Shown here piece after piece: positions 39,414-47,680 of a DNA stretch of 64,000 nt. A program made the translations under genes and the position numbers. The notes below the pieces were generated by a model that did not search any database, was not told where the DNA came from, and saw nothing but the letters and a program-made list of their open reading frames with translations. The stretch comes from Roseomonas acroporae (GTDB lineage Bacteria; Pseudomonadota; Alphaproteobacteria; Acetobacterales; Acetobacteraceae): positions 1 through 64,000 of the forward strand of contig NZ_JALPRX010000007.1 of assembly GCF_023223525.1 (NCBI RefSeq), written 5' to 3'. Positions within the stretch are counted from its first letter, which is position 1; every line of letters starts with the position of its first letter.

Positions 39414-40619
39414 TCAGTCGGCGCTCGCCGGCGGGGCGAGGCGCACCCGGTCGCCGTCGGCGAGGAAGCCGGCGCCGGCCACCACCACGCGCTCGCCCGG
39501 GGCGAGGCCGTCGGTCACCGCCACGAAGCCGTCGCGCCGGGGGCCGGTGGCGAGGCGGCGCAGCGCCACGCGGTCGGTGCCCTCGGGGAGCACGAAGGCG
39601 GCGGGGGCGCCGTCGCGCACCACCACGGCCCCCTGCGGCACGGCCAGGGGCGGGGTGCCGCCGGTGGCGGCCGCGCCGGCATCCGGGATCGTCGCGGGTA
39701 TCGTGCCCTGGGCGAACATGCCCGGCCGCAGCGCGGTGCCGGCGGGCAGGGCGACGCGCACCAGCCCGAGCCGGGTCTCGGCCGCGACGACCGGCGCGAC
39801 CAGCCGCACCGAGGCGTCGATCGCCTGCTCGCCATGGGTGACGCGCACGCGCTGCCCGGGCTGGACGCGGGCGAGGTCCAGCTCCGGCACCCGCATCTCC
39901 AGCTCCAGCCGGCCGTCGCGCACCAGCCGCGCCACCTCCTGGCCGGTGCCGATAATCGAGCCGAGCAGGGCGGCGCGGCGCGAGACGATGCCGTCGGTGG
40001 GGGCCACGATGCGGGTCTGGGCGAGGCGCGCCGCCGCCTCGTCGCGCCGGGCGCGGGCGGCGAGCAGGCGCGCCTCGGCCTGGCGCTGGACGGACTGGCG
40101 CTGGTCCAGCGTGGCGCGCGGGGTGTTCTGGGTGCGGGCCAGCTCCACGGCGCGGGCCAGCTCGGTGCGGGCGATGTCGAGGGCGGCGGCGGCCTCGGCC
40201 TGCGCCGCCTCGGCCTGCGCCGCCTGCGCCGCGAGCACGCTGTCGTCGAGGCGGGCGAGGAGCTGGCCGCGGCGCACCGCGTCGCCCTCCTCCACCGCCA
40301 TCTCCACCACGCGCAGGCCCCCCAGCTCGGCGCCGATGGTCAGCTCCTGCCACGCCACCACGGAGCCGTCGCCCACCACGTCCCGCACCATGGCGCGCGG
40401 CGCGGCCGGGGCCACGGTGACGGTGAGGGCGGGCGGCGCGGCGTCCGGGACGGGGGCGGGAGGCGGCGCCGCGCCGCGCGGCAGGCCGAGCTGGTGCGCC
40501 GCCAGCAGGCCGCCGCCGGCCAGCACCAGCAGCGCCAGCGCGGCCAGGACCGGCCGGCGGCGCGGCCGCGTTGCCGTGGCGGGGGCGGAGGCCGCGGCGG
40601 CGTGTGGGCTGTCGAACAT
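39414..40619 (-). CDS. RND efflux periplasmic adaptor (membrane fusion protein)
   Basis: A 401-residue HlyD/AcrA-type adaptor linking the pump to an outer-membrane channel. One N-terminal anchor helix (PVLAALALLVLAGGGLLAAH, residues 24-43), a split lipoyl domain (GLRVVEMAVEEGDAVRRGQLL and ARIVAPTDGIVSRRA regions), a helical hairpin between them (about 140-200), and beta-barrel and membrane-proximal domains. ATG at 40619 is chosen because an upstream in-frame ATG would lie on the operator palindromes. First gene of the pump operon, divergent from a TetR gene. Confidence 0.93.
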   Translation of the reverse strand: MFDSPHAAAASAPATATRPRRRPVLAALALLVLAGGGLLAAHQLGLPRGAAPPPAPVPDAAPPALTVTVAPAAPRAMVRDVVGDGSVVAWQELTIGAELGGLRVVEMAVEEGDAVRRGQLLARLDDSVLAAQAAQAEAAQAEAAAALDIARTELARAVELARTQNTPRATLDQRQSVQRQAEARLLAARARRDEAAARLAQTRIVAPTDGIVSRRAALLGSIIGTGQEVARLVRDGRLELEMRVPELDLARVQPGQRVRVTHGEQAIDASVRLVAPVVAAETRLGLVRVALPAGTALRPGMFAQGTIPATIPDAGAAATGGTPPLAVPQGAVVVRDGAPAAFVLPEGTDRVALRRLATGPRRDGFVAVTDGLAPGERVVVAGAGFLADGDRVRLAPPASAD

Positions 40620-40639
40620 GACGGACCGATCCCATGCTA

Positions 40640-40695
40640 CCGACCGTGTGGTCAGCAAGTGTCGCCTTATCCGTCATTACCGACCGTGTGGTCAA
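40640..40695. promoter_or_regulatory. paired TetR-type operators
   Basis: Two identical copies of TACCGACCGTGTGGTCA with the palindromic core GACC-N4-GGTC (40642-40653 and 40682-40693), 40 bp apart, i.e. close to four helical turns and thus on the same face. They lie between the divergent pump operon and TetR gene, so the TetR protein probably represses both directions, two dimers binding cooperatively. Confidence 0.8.
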
Positions 40696-40792
40696 CAGTG
40701 CGGATAGACGGTATGACGAAGGTGTGCGCCCCCCCGGCTCCGCGCCGGCCGGGGCGGGCAGGAGGGCCGGGCGGGAGAGGGATGTGCGGCGG

Positions 40793-41455
40793 ATGCGAGG
40801 TCAGGGGGAGGCGGCGGAAGGCCCCGGGGTGGCATCGCCGCGACGGCAGCGCCTGCGGCCGGATGTGCGCCTGCCGCAGATCCTGGACGCGGCGGTCGAG
40901 GAGTTCGCGGTGCGGGGCTATGCCGGGGCCAGCATGACCGCCATCGCGGGGCGCGCCGGCGTCGCCAAGGGGCTGCTCTACCACTACTTCCCGGCCGGCA
41001 AGGCGGACCTGTTCCGCGCCGCGGTGCGGTCCTGCGTGCAGCCGGCCTTCGCCGAGGCGGAGGCGATCCTGGCGAGCCGCGCGGGATCGCGGCGCGCGCT
41101 GCTGCGGGCGCTGGTGGACATGGCCTATGCCCGCCTGACCGGCCAGCCGCGCGACCAGGTGCTGTTCCGCCTGATCGTCAGCGAGGCCGACCGCTTTCCC
41201 GAGATCGCGGAATTCTACCAGGCGGAGGTACTGTCGCCGACCTTCGCGCTGGTACGCGCCGTGCTGCGCGCCGGGGTGGAGTCGGGGGAGTTCCGCCCCG
41301 AGGCGCTGGAGCAGCCGGGCCTGCCGCAGGTGGTGCTGGCGCCGGTGCTGATGGCCTCGATCTGGCGGATGATGCTGGGCGAGGCGCGCAGCCCGGACCT
41401 CGATGCGATGCGCGACGCGCACGCGGATCTGCTGGTGCGGGCGCTGTCGGCCTGA
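40793..41455 (+). CDS. TetR/AcrR family transcriptional regulator
   Basis: About 220 residues. N-terminal helix-turn-helix (ILDAAVEEFAVRGYAGASMT, AIAGRAGVAKGLLYHYFP) near residues 25-70 and an AcrR-like C-terminal ligand-binding domain (FRLIVSEADRFPEIAEFYQA). Divergent from the RND efflux operon, which it should repress until a pump substrate binds. The frame is open further upstream but would then cross the operators, so ATG at 40793 (or GTG at 40784) is preferred. The first 20 residues are Arg/Gly-rich and disordered. Confidence 0.9.
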   Translation: MRGQGEAAEGPGVASPRRQRLRPDVRLPQILDAAVEEFAVRGYAGASMTAIAGRAGVAKGLLYHYFPAGKADLFRAAVRSCVQPAFAEAEAILASRAGSRRALLRALVDMAYARLTGQPRDQVLFRLIVSEADRFPEIAEFYQAEVLSPTFALVRAVLRAGVESGEFRPEALEQPGLPQVVLAPVLMASIWRMMLGEARSPDLDAMRDAHADLLVRALSA

Positions 41456-41649
41456 ACGCCTGTCCGGGTGGCCGGCGGCGGGATGGCGGGCGATTCGTCG
41501 TGCCGGGAGGGAGGGTTTCCGTGCCGGGAGGCGGCGGCCGCCGGCGCGACGCGGCGCATCGTGCCGGGGCCCCGCCGCGCCGCCGCCGGCGCCGCGCCGC
41601 ATCGCCCCACTTCGCGCCGTGCGGGTGCCTCGGCTATGGTCCCGCTGCC

Positions 41650-42885
41650 ATGAGCCTCACCCTGGATGCCCTGCTTGCCCCGGTCACGGCGGAGCGGTTC
41701 CTCGCCGAGCATTACGACCGGCAGCCGCTGCACGTGCGCGGCACGCCGGAGAAATTCGCCCAGGTGCTCTCCTGGCGCGGCATCAACCGGCTGCTCGACA
41801 TGACGCATGCCTGGTCGGGCCACTCGCTGAAGCTGGTGATGGACGGCACGCCGGTCCCGCCCGAGCAGTACTGCGCCCGCGCCGCCGGGCGCGATACCGG
41901 GGCGCAGGGAATGCAGCCGGAGGCGCGGCTGGTGCAGGAATGGATCGGGCGCGGCGCCAGCCTGGTGCTGAACGACGTGGACAGCCTGACCCCCGGCCTC
42001 GCCGCCGTCTCGGACGCGCTGGAGGCGGCCGGGCTCGGCAAGGCGGCGGCCAACGTCTACATCTCCTGGAAGGAGCACAAGGCCTTCCCGGCGCATTTCG
42101 ACACGCACGACGTCTGGGCGGTGCAGGTCGAGGGCGAGAAGACCTGGAACATCTGGGAGGGCCGGGCCGAGTGGCCGATCCCGCACCCGGTGTTCCGCTC
42201 GCTCGGCCAGGCGCATCACGAGCAGGCCAAGGGGAAGCTGCGCGAGGTGGTGCGCATGCGGCCGGGCGACCTGCTCTACCTGCCGCGCGGCTGGTACCAC
42301 GATGCGCTGGCCGAGGGCGCGGCCTCGGTGCACGTCGCCTACGGCGTCAACGCGCCGCTCGGGATGGACGTGCTGAACATCCTGGTGGAGCGGGCGCTGT
42401 ACGACACGCTGTTCCGCCAGCCCCTGCCGCGCCAGGACGGCAGCGCCGCCGCCCGCTTCGCCCTGACCAGCCGCGCCGGGCAGATCGGCCAGCGACTCGC
42501 GGAGCTGGCGCGTGACCCGAAGGTGATGGAGGTGCTGGAGCGCTTCGTCGGCGACTACCGCTTCCGCCGCGGCGGCTACGACCTGCTGGCGGCGCGCGGC
42601 CTGGGCGCCGCCGCGGCGATGCCGGGGCCGGGTGGCGCGGAAGGCGACGCCCCGGTCTTCCGGGTGATCGCGGGCGGGGCGAGGCCGGTGCGGCGCGGCG
42701 CCGAATTCGTGCTCAAGACCCAGTCCGGGGCGCTGCCGCTCTCCCCCGCGGAGGCCGAGGCCGCGGGCTGGCTGCTGTCGCGCCCGGACGTGGCCGAGCC
42801 CGAGCTGCGCGCCGCGCACCCCGCGGTGGACGCGCCGGGCCTGCTCGGCCGGCTGCGCGCCGCCGGCCTGCTGGTGGCCGCCTGA
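41650..42885 (+). CDS. JmjC/cupin-type 2-oxoglutarate oxygenase
   Basis: A 411-residue protein of the Cupin_4 (ribosomal oxygenase-like) family. The iron facial triad can be seen as His149 and Asp151 (PAHFDTHDVWAVQ) and His217 (LPRGWYHDAL). In the family the E. coli member RoxA hydroxylates an arginine of ribosomal protein L16; here the target is unknown. The C-terminal part (about 250-411) is a dimerisation plus winged-helix-like region. The OmpA-domain gene begins 5 bases after the stop. Confidence 0.85.
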   Translation: MSLTLDALLAPVTAERFLAEHYDRQPLHVRGTPEKFAQVLSWRGINRLLDMTHAWSGHSLKLVMDGTPVPPEQYCARAAGRDTGAQGMQPEARLVQEWIGRGASLVLNDVDSLTPGLAAVSDALEAAGLGKAAANVYISWKEHKAFPAHFDTHDVWAVQVEGEKTWNIWEGRAEWPIPHPVFRSLGQAHHEQAKGKLREVVRMRPGDLLYLPRGWYHDALAEGAASVHVAYGVNAPLGMDVLNILVERALYDTLFRQPLPRQDGSAAARFALTSRAGQIGQRLAELARDPKVMEVLERFVGDYRFRRGGYDLLAARGLGAAAAMPGPGGAEGDAPVFRVIAGGARPVRRGAEFVLKTQSGALPLSPAEAEAAGWLLSRPDVAEPELRAAHPAVDAPGLLGRLRAAGLLVAA

Positions 42886-42890
42886 GCAGC

Positions 42891-43601
42891 ATGCGCCCCC
42901 TGCTGATCGCCGCGCTGCTGCCCCTGGCCGGCGCGCTGGCTTCGAGGCCTGCCCTGGCGCAGCCGCGCCCCTTCTCCTGCGTCGGCGCGGAGCGGATCGC
43001 CACGGACAGCTTCGGCATCGACTTCCGCCAGGCGAGCAGCACGCCGGACCCGGCGGCCACGGCGCAGATCGCCGCCGCCGCCGCCCTGGCGCGGGCGAAT
43101 CCGGAGCGCAACCTCTGCGTGCTCGGCCATGCCAGCCGGGATGGCGGGCAGACCGCCAACACGCGGCTCTCGGCACGGCGTGCCCGGGCGGTGTCGGAGG
43201 CGCTGGTGCAGCATGGCGTGGCGCGCGAGCGCATCCGCGCCGAGGCGCGCGGCGCCGGCTTCGGGCCGCGCGCGCCGACGCCCGCGATGCGCAGCGTCAC
43301 CGTGGTGGTGCTGCCATCGGCCGGCGCGGCGGCGGTGCCGAGGCCGGGTGTGCCAGGGGGCGTACCAGGGGGCGGGACGGGGGCTGCCGCCGGGACGGGC
43401 GGGGCGCCGGCCAGCGGGGCGCCGGCGGCGACGCAGCCCGCCGCCACGCCGCCGGTGGTGCCGCCGGGATCGTCGCCGGGGTTGCCAGCGGTGGCCGCAC
43501 CGCCCGTCGTGGCGCCGGCCGCCCCGCCCGCCGCGGCGTCACCGCCGGACGGGGGCCGCACGGCGGGCCAGGCGGGCACGGCGGCCGGCGCGCCGGACTG
43601 A
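42891..43601 (+). CDS. OmpA-like domain periplasmic protein
   Basis: A 236-residue exported protein: signal peptide MRPLLIAALLPLAGALASRP with cleavage near ALA-Q, then a compact OmpA-type peptidoglycan-binding domain (residues 35-140; NLCVLGHASRDGGQTANTRL, SARRARAVSEALVQHGVARE, IRAEARGAGFG). The last 95 residues are Pro/Ala/Gly low complexity. In OmpA domains an Asp and an Arg bind diaminopimelate; the Arg in LSARRARAV is present, while the usual Asp in GHTD is Ser in GHAS, so binding may be altered. Confidence 0.7.
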   Translation: MRPLLIAALLPLAGALASRPALAQPRPFSCVGAERIATDSFGIDFRQASSTPDPAATAQIAAAAALARANPERNLCVLGHASRDGGQTANTRLSARRARAVSEALVQHGVARERIRAEARGAGFGPRAPTPAMRSVTVVVLPSAGAAAVPRPGVPGGVPGGGTGAAAGTGGAPASGAPAATQPAATPPVVPPGSSPGLPAVAAPPVVAPAAPPAAASPPDGGRTAGQAGTAAGAPD

Positions 43602-43675
43602 TCCCGGCGCCCGCGCCGGGGCTGCGGCGCCCGGCCGCACGCGGATGCGGGACGGGCGCGCCCGGCGGCGCCGGA

Positions 43676-44677
43676 TCAGCCTCGTGCCGCCCCGCCCGGC
43701 TGCCAGACCGGCGGCGCCACCGAGCCGGTCTGCCCGACGATCCGGCCATAGGCCTCGGGGCGCCGGTGCGCGGCGAAGTTGAAGATGGTGCTGCGGCCCA
43801 GCGCGCACATGTCGAGGTTGCAGTCGGCGGTGATCAGCTCGTCGTCCCAGCTCGTCGCCTGGGCCATGATCTCGCCCTGCGGGTTGACGATGATGGAGTG
43901 GCCGAACAGCTCGCACCCGTCCTCGGTGCCGGCCTTGGCGGTGGCGACGGCGAAGCAGGCGTTCTGGTAGCAGCCGGCCTGGATCGAGAGGTGCGAGTGG
44001 AAGACGCGCAGGTGGTGCGCCTCGAAGCCGCGCGCCTCCATGTTCAGGCTAGGCGTGTTGTAGCCGAGCATCACCAGCTCCACCTGCTGCAGCCCGAGCA
44101 CGCGCCAGGCCTCCGGCCAGCGGCGGTCGTTGCAGATCAGCATGCCGGCATTGACCTCGCCGGCCTGCCCGACCGGCGCGCGGACCACCGGGAAGCCGAG
44201 GTTGCCGACCTCGAAGTAGCGCTTCTCCAGGTGCTGCACCGTGCGCGTCGGGTCGTACTCGGCATGGCCGGGCAGGTGGACCTTGCGGTACTTCAGCATC
44301 ACCTCGCCCTCGGGCGAGACGAAGACGGCGGTGTTGAAGCGACGGCGGCGCACCGTGCCGGTCTCGTCCGCCTCCTCGGCGATCTCGGCGTAGCCGAGGT
44401 GGAAGGCGATGCCGTATTTCCGCGCCGCCTCGAACAGCGGGGCGGTCTCGTTGGAGGGCAGGGCGGGCTCGAACCAGCCATCGGCCTCGGCGATGTCGGC
44501 GTGGTAGTGGCGCGGGAAGAAGGTGGTGAGCGCCAGCTCCGGGAACACCACCACCTCGACGCCGCGCCTATGGGCGCGCTCCATCAGCCGCACCATGCGG
44601 CCCACGGCGACGTCGCGCCCCTCCGCCTTCTGGATGGGGCCGAGCTGTGCGGCGGCGACGGTGAGCATGCGTGACAT
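43676..44677 (-). CDS. N-carbamoyl-amino-acid hydrolase, nitrilase superfamily (paralogue A)
   Basis: A 333-residue carbon-nitrogen hydrolase closely resembling N-carbamoyl-D-amino acid amidohydrolase. Catalytic triad: Glu47 (FPELALTTFFP), Lys132 (KYRKVHLPG) and Cys182 (MLICNDRRWPEAWR). It would release ammonia and CO2 from N-carbamoyl compounds made by a hydantoinase. It shares most of its sequence with paralogue B at 45309-46250 but has insertions near residues 100-112 and 165-174. Separated from the rest of the cluster by a family 1 repeat. Confidence 0.9.
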   Translation of the reverse strand: MSRMLTVAAAQLGPIQKAEGRDVAVGRMVRLMERAHRRGVEVVVFPELALTTFFPRHYHADIAEADGWFEPALPSNETAPLFEAARKYGIAFHLGYAEIAEEADETGTVRRRRFNTAVFVSPEGEVMLKYRKVHLPGHAEYDPTRTVQHLEKRYFEVGNLGFPVVRAPVGQAGEVNAGMLICNDRRWPEAWRVLGLQQVELVMLGYNTPSLNMEARGFEAHHLRVFHSHLSIQAGCYQNACFAVATAKAGTEDGCELFGHSIIVNPQGEIMAQATSWDDELITADCNLDMCALGRSTIFNFAAHRRPEAYGRIVGQTGSVAPPVWQPGGAARG

Positions 44678-44781
44678 GGGGACTCGATTGCCTCTTTCTC
44701 TTCCGCGACCGGCCCGCCCTGGTGGCGCTGCCGGCTGCGATGTGCCGCCGGCGCCACGGCGGTCGGTGTGTGTGACGGGGT

Positions 44782-44957
44782 CCGCCGTAGCTCGTTGTTC
44801 CCGGCGCGGATTCACGCCGCCGGGCGTGTCCGCCCGCCGGCGATCCGCTCCAGAGCCGATCCAGCCTGACTGTATCAGGCCGGAACGGCTCCAGCCTTTG
44901 ATCCGGCGCATTTTCCGAGCCGCTGAGCGAGTACGCTCAGCTTGAAAATGCTCTAGC
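44782..44957. repeat. family 1 palindromic repeat, copy 3
   Basis: Contains GCTCGTTGTTCCCGGCGCGG and GATCCGCTCCAGAG, then the GGCCTGATACAGTCAGGCC-like hairpin in reverse (CTGACTGTATCAGGCCGGAA), then GCATTTTCCGAGCCGCTGAG closing with GAAAATGCTCTAG. The GAACCGCAGTCC hairpin of the other copies is missing. It lies in the 339-bp space between two genes of the hydantoin-type cluster, in which I see nothing else. Confidence 0.85.
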
Positions 44958-45016
44958 CAGCGGCATGCCAGCAACCCGCCTGACGCCTTGCCGGGCGGAC
45001 ATGCGCCGTCGAAGGT

Positions 45017-45295
45017 TCAGCCTTCCGCGGGCCCCGGCGTGGGGTCGAGCAGGTCGTAGGGGTAGTGCTGCCGCACCTGCGCCACGGCGCCGCCGAAGGC
45101 GGCGGCCCAGCCATCCTCCAGCGCATCGACGAGCGCATCGGCGCTCTCGCGCGAGCGGGTGACGGCGATCCGCTCGCCGCCGGACACCACGGAGAAGTGC
45201 AGCCCGTCCTCCTCCTCGCGCACCTCGAACATCCCGACCCGCCCTCCCGCAGCGCCGACCCGCATCGCCGCCGGCCGGGCGGCGATGCGGGCCAT
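45017..45295 (-). CDS. hypothetical protein in hydantoin-type cluster
   Basis: A 92-residue soluble protein of mixed alpha/beta character (MFEVREEEDGLHFSVVSGGE, SRESADALVDALEDGWAAAF, QVRQHYPYDLLD). It starts 13 bases after the stop of carbamoylase B and is certainly in the same operon. I do not recognise a family. ATG at 45295 or an internal ATG near residue 22 (MFEVREEEDG) could both be the start; the first 20 residues are low complexity, which favours the internal one. A small accessory subunit or chaperone for the enzymes is possible. Confidence 0.55.
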   Translation of the reverse strand: MARIAARPAAMRVGAAGGRVGMFEVREEEDGLHFSVVSGGERIAVTRSRESADALVDALEDGWAAAFGGAVAQVRQHYPYDLLDPTPGPAEG

Positions 45296-45308
45296 GGTGC
45301 CGCGCCGC

Positions 45309-46250
45309 TCAGTCCGGCGCCACCGCGCCGACCTGCCCGGTGATCGGCCCGTACCATTGCGGGCGGCGATGGGCGGCGAAGTCGAACATCTTCTCCTTGC
45401 CCTGCCGGCAGGCATCGAGGTCGCAATCGGCCACGATCACCTCGTCCTCCAGCGTCGCCGCCTGCGCCACCACCGCGCCGTCCGGGCCGACGATGCAGGA
45501 GCCGCCGATCAGCCCGGCGCCGTCCTCCACCCCCGCCTTGGCCACGGAACAGGCCCAGGTGGCATTCATATAGGCATTGGCCTGCACGGCGAGGGTGGAG
45601 TGGAAGGTGCGCAGCGCGGCGCTCTCGCTCTCGCCGCCGTTCGGGTCGTAGGCGGCCGAATTGTAGCCGATGCAGACCAGCTCCACGCCGCCGAGGCCGA
45701 GCACGCGCCAGCCCTCCGGCCAGCGCCGGTCGTTGCAGATCAGCATGCCGAGCACCGGGCGGCCCCATTCGGCCGGGCCGCGGAAGGTGCGGAAGCCGCG
45801 GTCGCCGTACTCGAAATACATCTTTTCGAGCTGCTGGTAGCGCTGCCCCTCCTTCACCACCGCGGAGCCGGGCAGGTGCACCTTGCGGTAATGGCCGAGG
45901 ATGGTCCCGTCCGGCCCGACGGTGACGGAGGAATTGAAGCGGTGCCCGTCCCCGGTCAGCTCCGCGTAGCCCACGTAGAAGCCGACGCCCAGCTCCCGGG
46001 CGCGGTCGAACAGCGGCTGCACCGCCGGGTTGGGCAGGCTCCGCTCGAAGTAGGTGAGGGTTTCCGCCTCGTCCATCGGCCAGCGCGGGAAGAAGGTGGT
46101 GAAGGCGAGCTCCGGGAACACCACCAGCCTCGCGCCGCGTTCCGCCGCCTGCTCCAGCAGCGCGACCAGGCGGCGCATGGTCCGGGCGCGGCTGTCGGCG
46201 CGCTGGATCGGGCCGGTCTGCGCGCCGGCGACACGGAGGATGCGGCTCAT
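45309..46250 (-). CDS. N-carbamoyl-amino-acid hydrolase, nitrilase superfamily (paralogue B)
   Basis: A 313-residue paralogue of the enzyme at 43676-44677. Catalytic triad Glu47 (FPELAFTTFFP), Lys123 (HYRKVHLPG), Cys172 (MLICNDRRWPEGWR). It is nearer in length to the characterised D-carbamoylases (about 304 residues). Its start overlaps the end of the amidohydrolase gene (ATGA), so ring opening and decarbamoylation are translationally coupled. Confidence 0.9.
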   Translation of the reverse strand: MSRILRVAGAQTGPIQRADSRARTMRRLVALLEQAAERGARLVVFPELAFTTFFPRWPMDEAETLTYFERSLPNPAVQPLFDRARELGVGFYVGYAELTGDGHRFNSSVTVGPDGTILGHYRKVHLPGSAVVKEGQRYQQLEKMYFEYGDRGFRTFRGPAEWGRPVLGMLICNDRRWPEGWRVLGLGGVELVCIGYNSAAYDPNGGESESAALRTFHSTLAVQANAYMNATWACSVAKAGVEDGAGLIGGSCIVGPDGAVVAQAATLEDEVIVADCDLDACRQGKEKMFDFAAHRRPQWYGPITGQVGAVAPD

Positions 46251-47680
46251 CGTGGGGACTCCCCGAGATAGGGGGCGGTGCCGGGCGGCGACTGGCGCGG
46301 CACGAACTGCCCGTCGCCGGGTTTAGCCAGAACCGTGCCGCCATCCCAGATCGGGCGGCCGCGCAGGTAGGTGGCGGCGACGCGCGCCGCCATGACACGG
46401 CCGTGATAGGGCGACCACCGCAGCTCCGGGCGATCCTGGATCGAGGCCTCGTCGAAGGTGAAGCGCCCGGTTTCCAGGACGCAGAGATCGGCGTCGGCGC
46501 CGATGCGGATCGCGCCCTTCCTCGGCCACAGGCCGTGGAAGCGGGCCGGGCGCTCGGCGCAGTGGCGGGCCATGAGGGTGGGCGGCAGGCCGCGCCCGGC
46601 CAGCAGCGTGTACATCAGCGGCGCGAAGCTCTGCAGCCCGGTCAGCCCGGCGCCGCAGGCGAAGATGTCGTCGCCGAGCTTGCGCTCGCGCGGCCAGGGG
46701 GCGTGGTCGGTGGAGACGTAGGCGACCTCGCCGGCCAGCAGCGCCGCCCACATGCGCTCCACCTCCTCGGCGGTACGGAAGGGCGGGTTGCACTTGCCGA
46801 AGCCCTTGAGGCGGAGGATGTCCTCCTCGGTCATGCAGAGGTACTGGATGCAGGCCTCGCCCGTGGTGCGCGCGCCCATGCCGCGGAACAGCCTCGCCAG
46901 CTCGAAGCCGCGCGCGACCGAGGAGTGGGCGATGTGGACATGCGCGCCGGTCTCCAGCGCCATCTCGAAGATCTCGAGGTCGGCCATGGTCTCGGCGAGC
47001 GGCGGGCGGGTGCGGCAGTGCATGATCGGGTCGGCGCGGCCCTCGGCCTTCGCCGCCTCGGTCAGGCGAACCACCAGCTCCTGGTCCTCGTTGTGGATCG
47101 CGACCATCAGCCCGGTCCCGGCGATGGCGCGGAAGGCGGCCAGCATGTCCGGGTGGTCGATGCGGGGGAAGCGCACCGGGTCGTATTCGTAGGTGGAGAG
47201 CTTGAAGGAGCAGACGCCCGCCTCGGCCAGCCCGGCGATGGCGGCCGCGATGCCCTGGTCGCCACCTGCGTGCTTGGCAATCGTGCCGTAGAGCGCCACG
47301 TCCACGTGTGCGGTGCGCTCCACCCAGCCGATCTTCTCGGCCAGGATCGCCGCGTCCGTCACCGGGCGCGGGATGTCGTAGGGCATGTCGACGCAGGTGG
47401 TGACGCCGCCGGCGGCGGCGGAGCGCGTCGCGCCCTCGATGCCGGGCCAGCCCATGGCGGAGGAGGTGTGCATGTGGCCGTCGACGAGGCCGGGCAGCAC
47501 CAGCCGGCCGCGATGGTCGATCGTCTCGGCCGCCGGCGGCGGCGTGCCGCCCGCCGGGACCTGGCCGATCGCGGCGATGCGTTCGCCGGCGATGGCGACG
47601 TAGCCGTCGTGCAGCACGCCGCCGGGCAGGTCCGGCTCGGGCAGCACGAGGTCGCCGAGGATGACGCGATCGAACGGCAT
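46247..47680 (-). CDS. hydantoinase/dihydropyrimidinase/allantoinase-type amidohydrolase
   Basis: A 477-residue cyclic amidohydrolase of the metal-dependent (beta-alpha)8 superfamily. Metal ligands: HMH in LVDGHMHTSSAMG near residue 68, the probable carboxylated Lys in CSFKLSTYEYD near 160, His in HIAHSS near 250, and Asp in STDHAPW near 327. It opens a cyclic ureide ring; the product would be an N-carbamoyl amino acid handled by the two adjacent carbamoylases. The sequence is as close to allantoinases as to hydantoinases, so the ring (hydantoin, dihydropyrimidine or allantoin) is undecided. Confidence 0.85.
   Translation of the reverse strand: MPFDRVILGDLVLPEPDLPGGVLHDGYVAIAGERIAAIGQVPAGGTPPPAAETIDHRGRLVLPGLVDGHMHTSSAMGWPGIEGATRSAAAGGVTTCVDMPYDIPRPVTDAAILAEKIGWVERTAHVDVALYGTIAKHAGGDQGIAAAIAGLAEAGVCSFKLSTYEYDPVRFPRIDHPDMLAAFRAIAGTGLMVAIHNEDQELVVRLTEAAKAEGRADPIMHCRTRPPLAETMADLEIFEMALETGAHVHIAHSSVARGFELARLFRGMGARTTGEACIQYLCMTEEDILRLKGFGKCNPPFRTAEEVERMWAALLAGEVAYVSTDHAPWPRERKLGDDIFACGAGLTGLQSFAPLMYTLLAGRGLPPTLMARHCAERPARFHGLWPRKGAIRIGADADLCVLETGRFTFDEASIQDRPELRWSPYHGRVMAARVAATYLRGRPIWDGGTVLAKPGDGQFVPRQSPPGTAPYLGESPR

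Noticed and set aside
40634-40792. Longer N-terminus for the TetR regulator
   Set aside because: Would make both operator palindromes coding; residues are unlike TetR N-termini.
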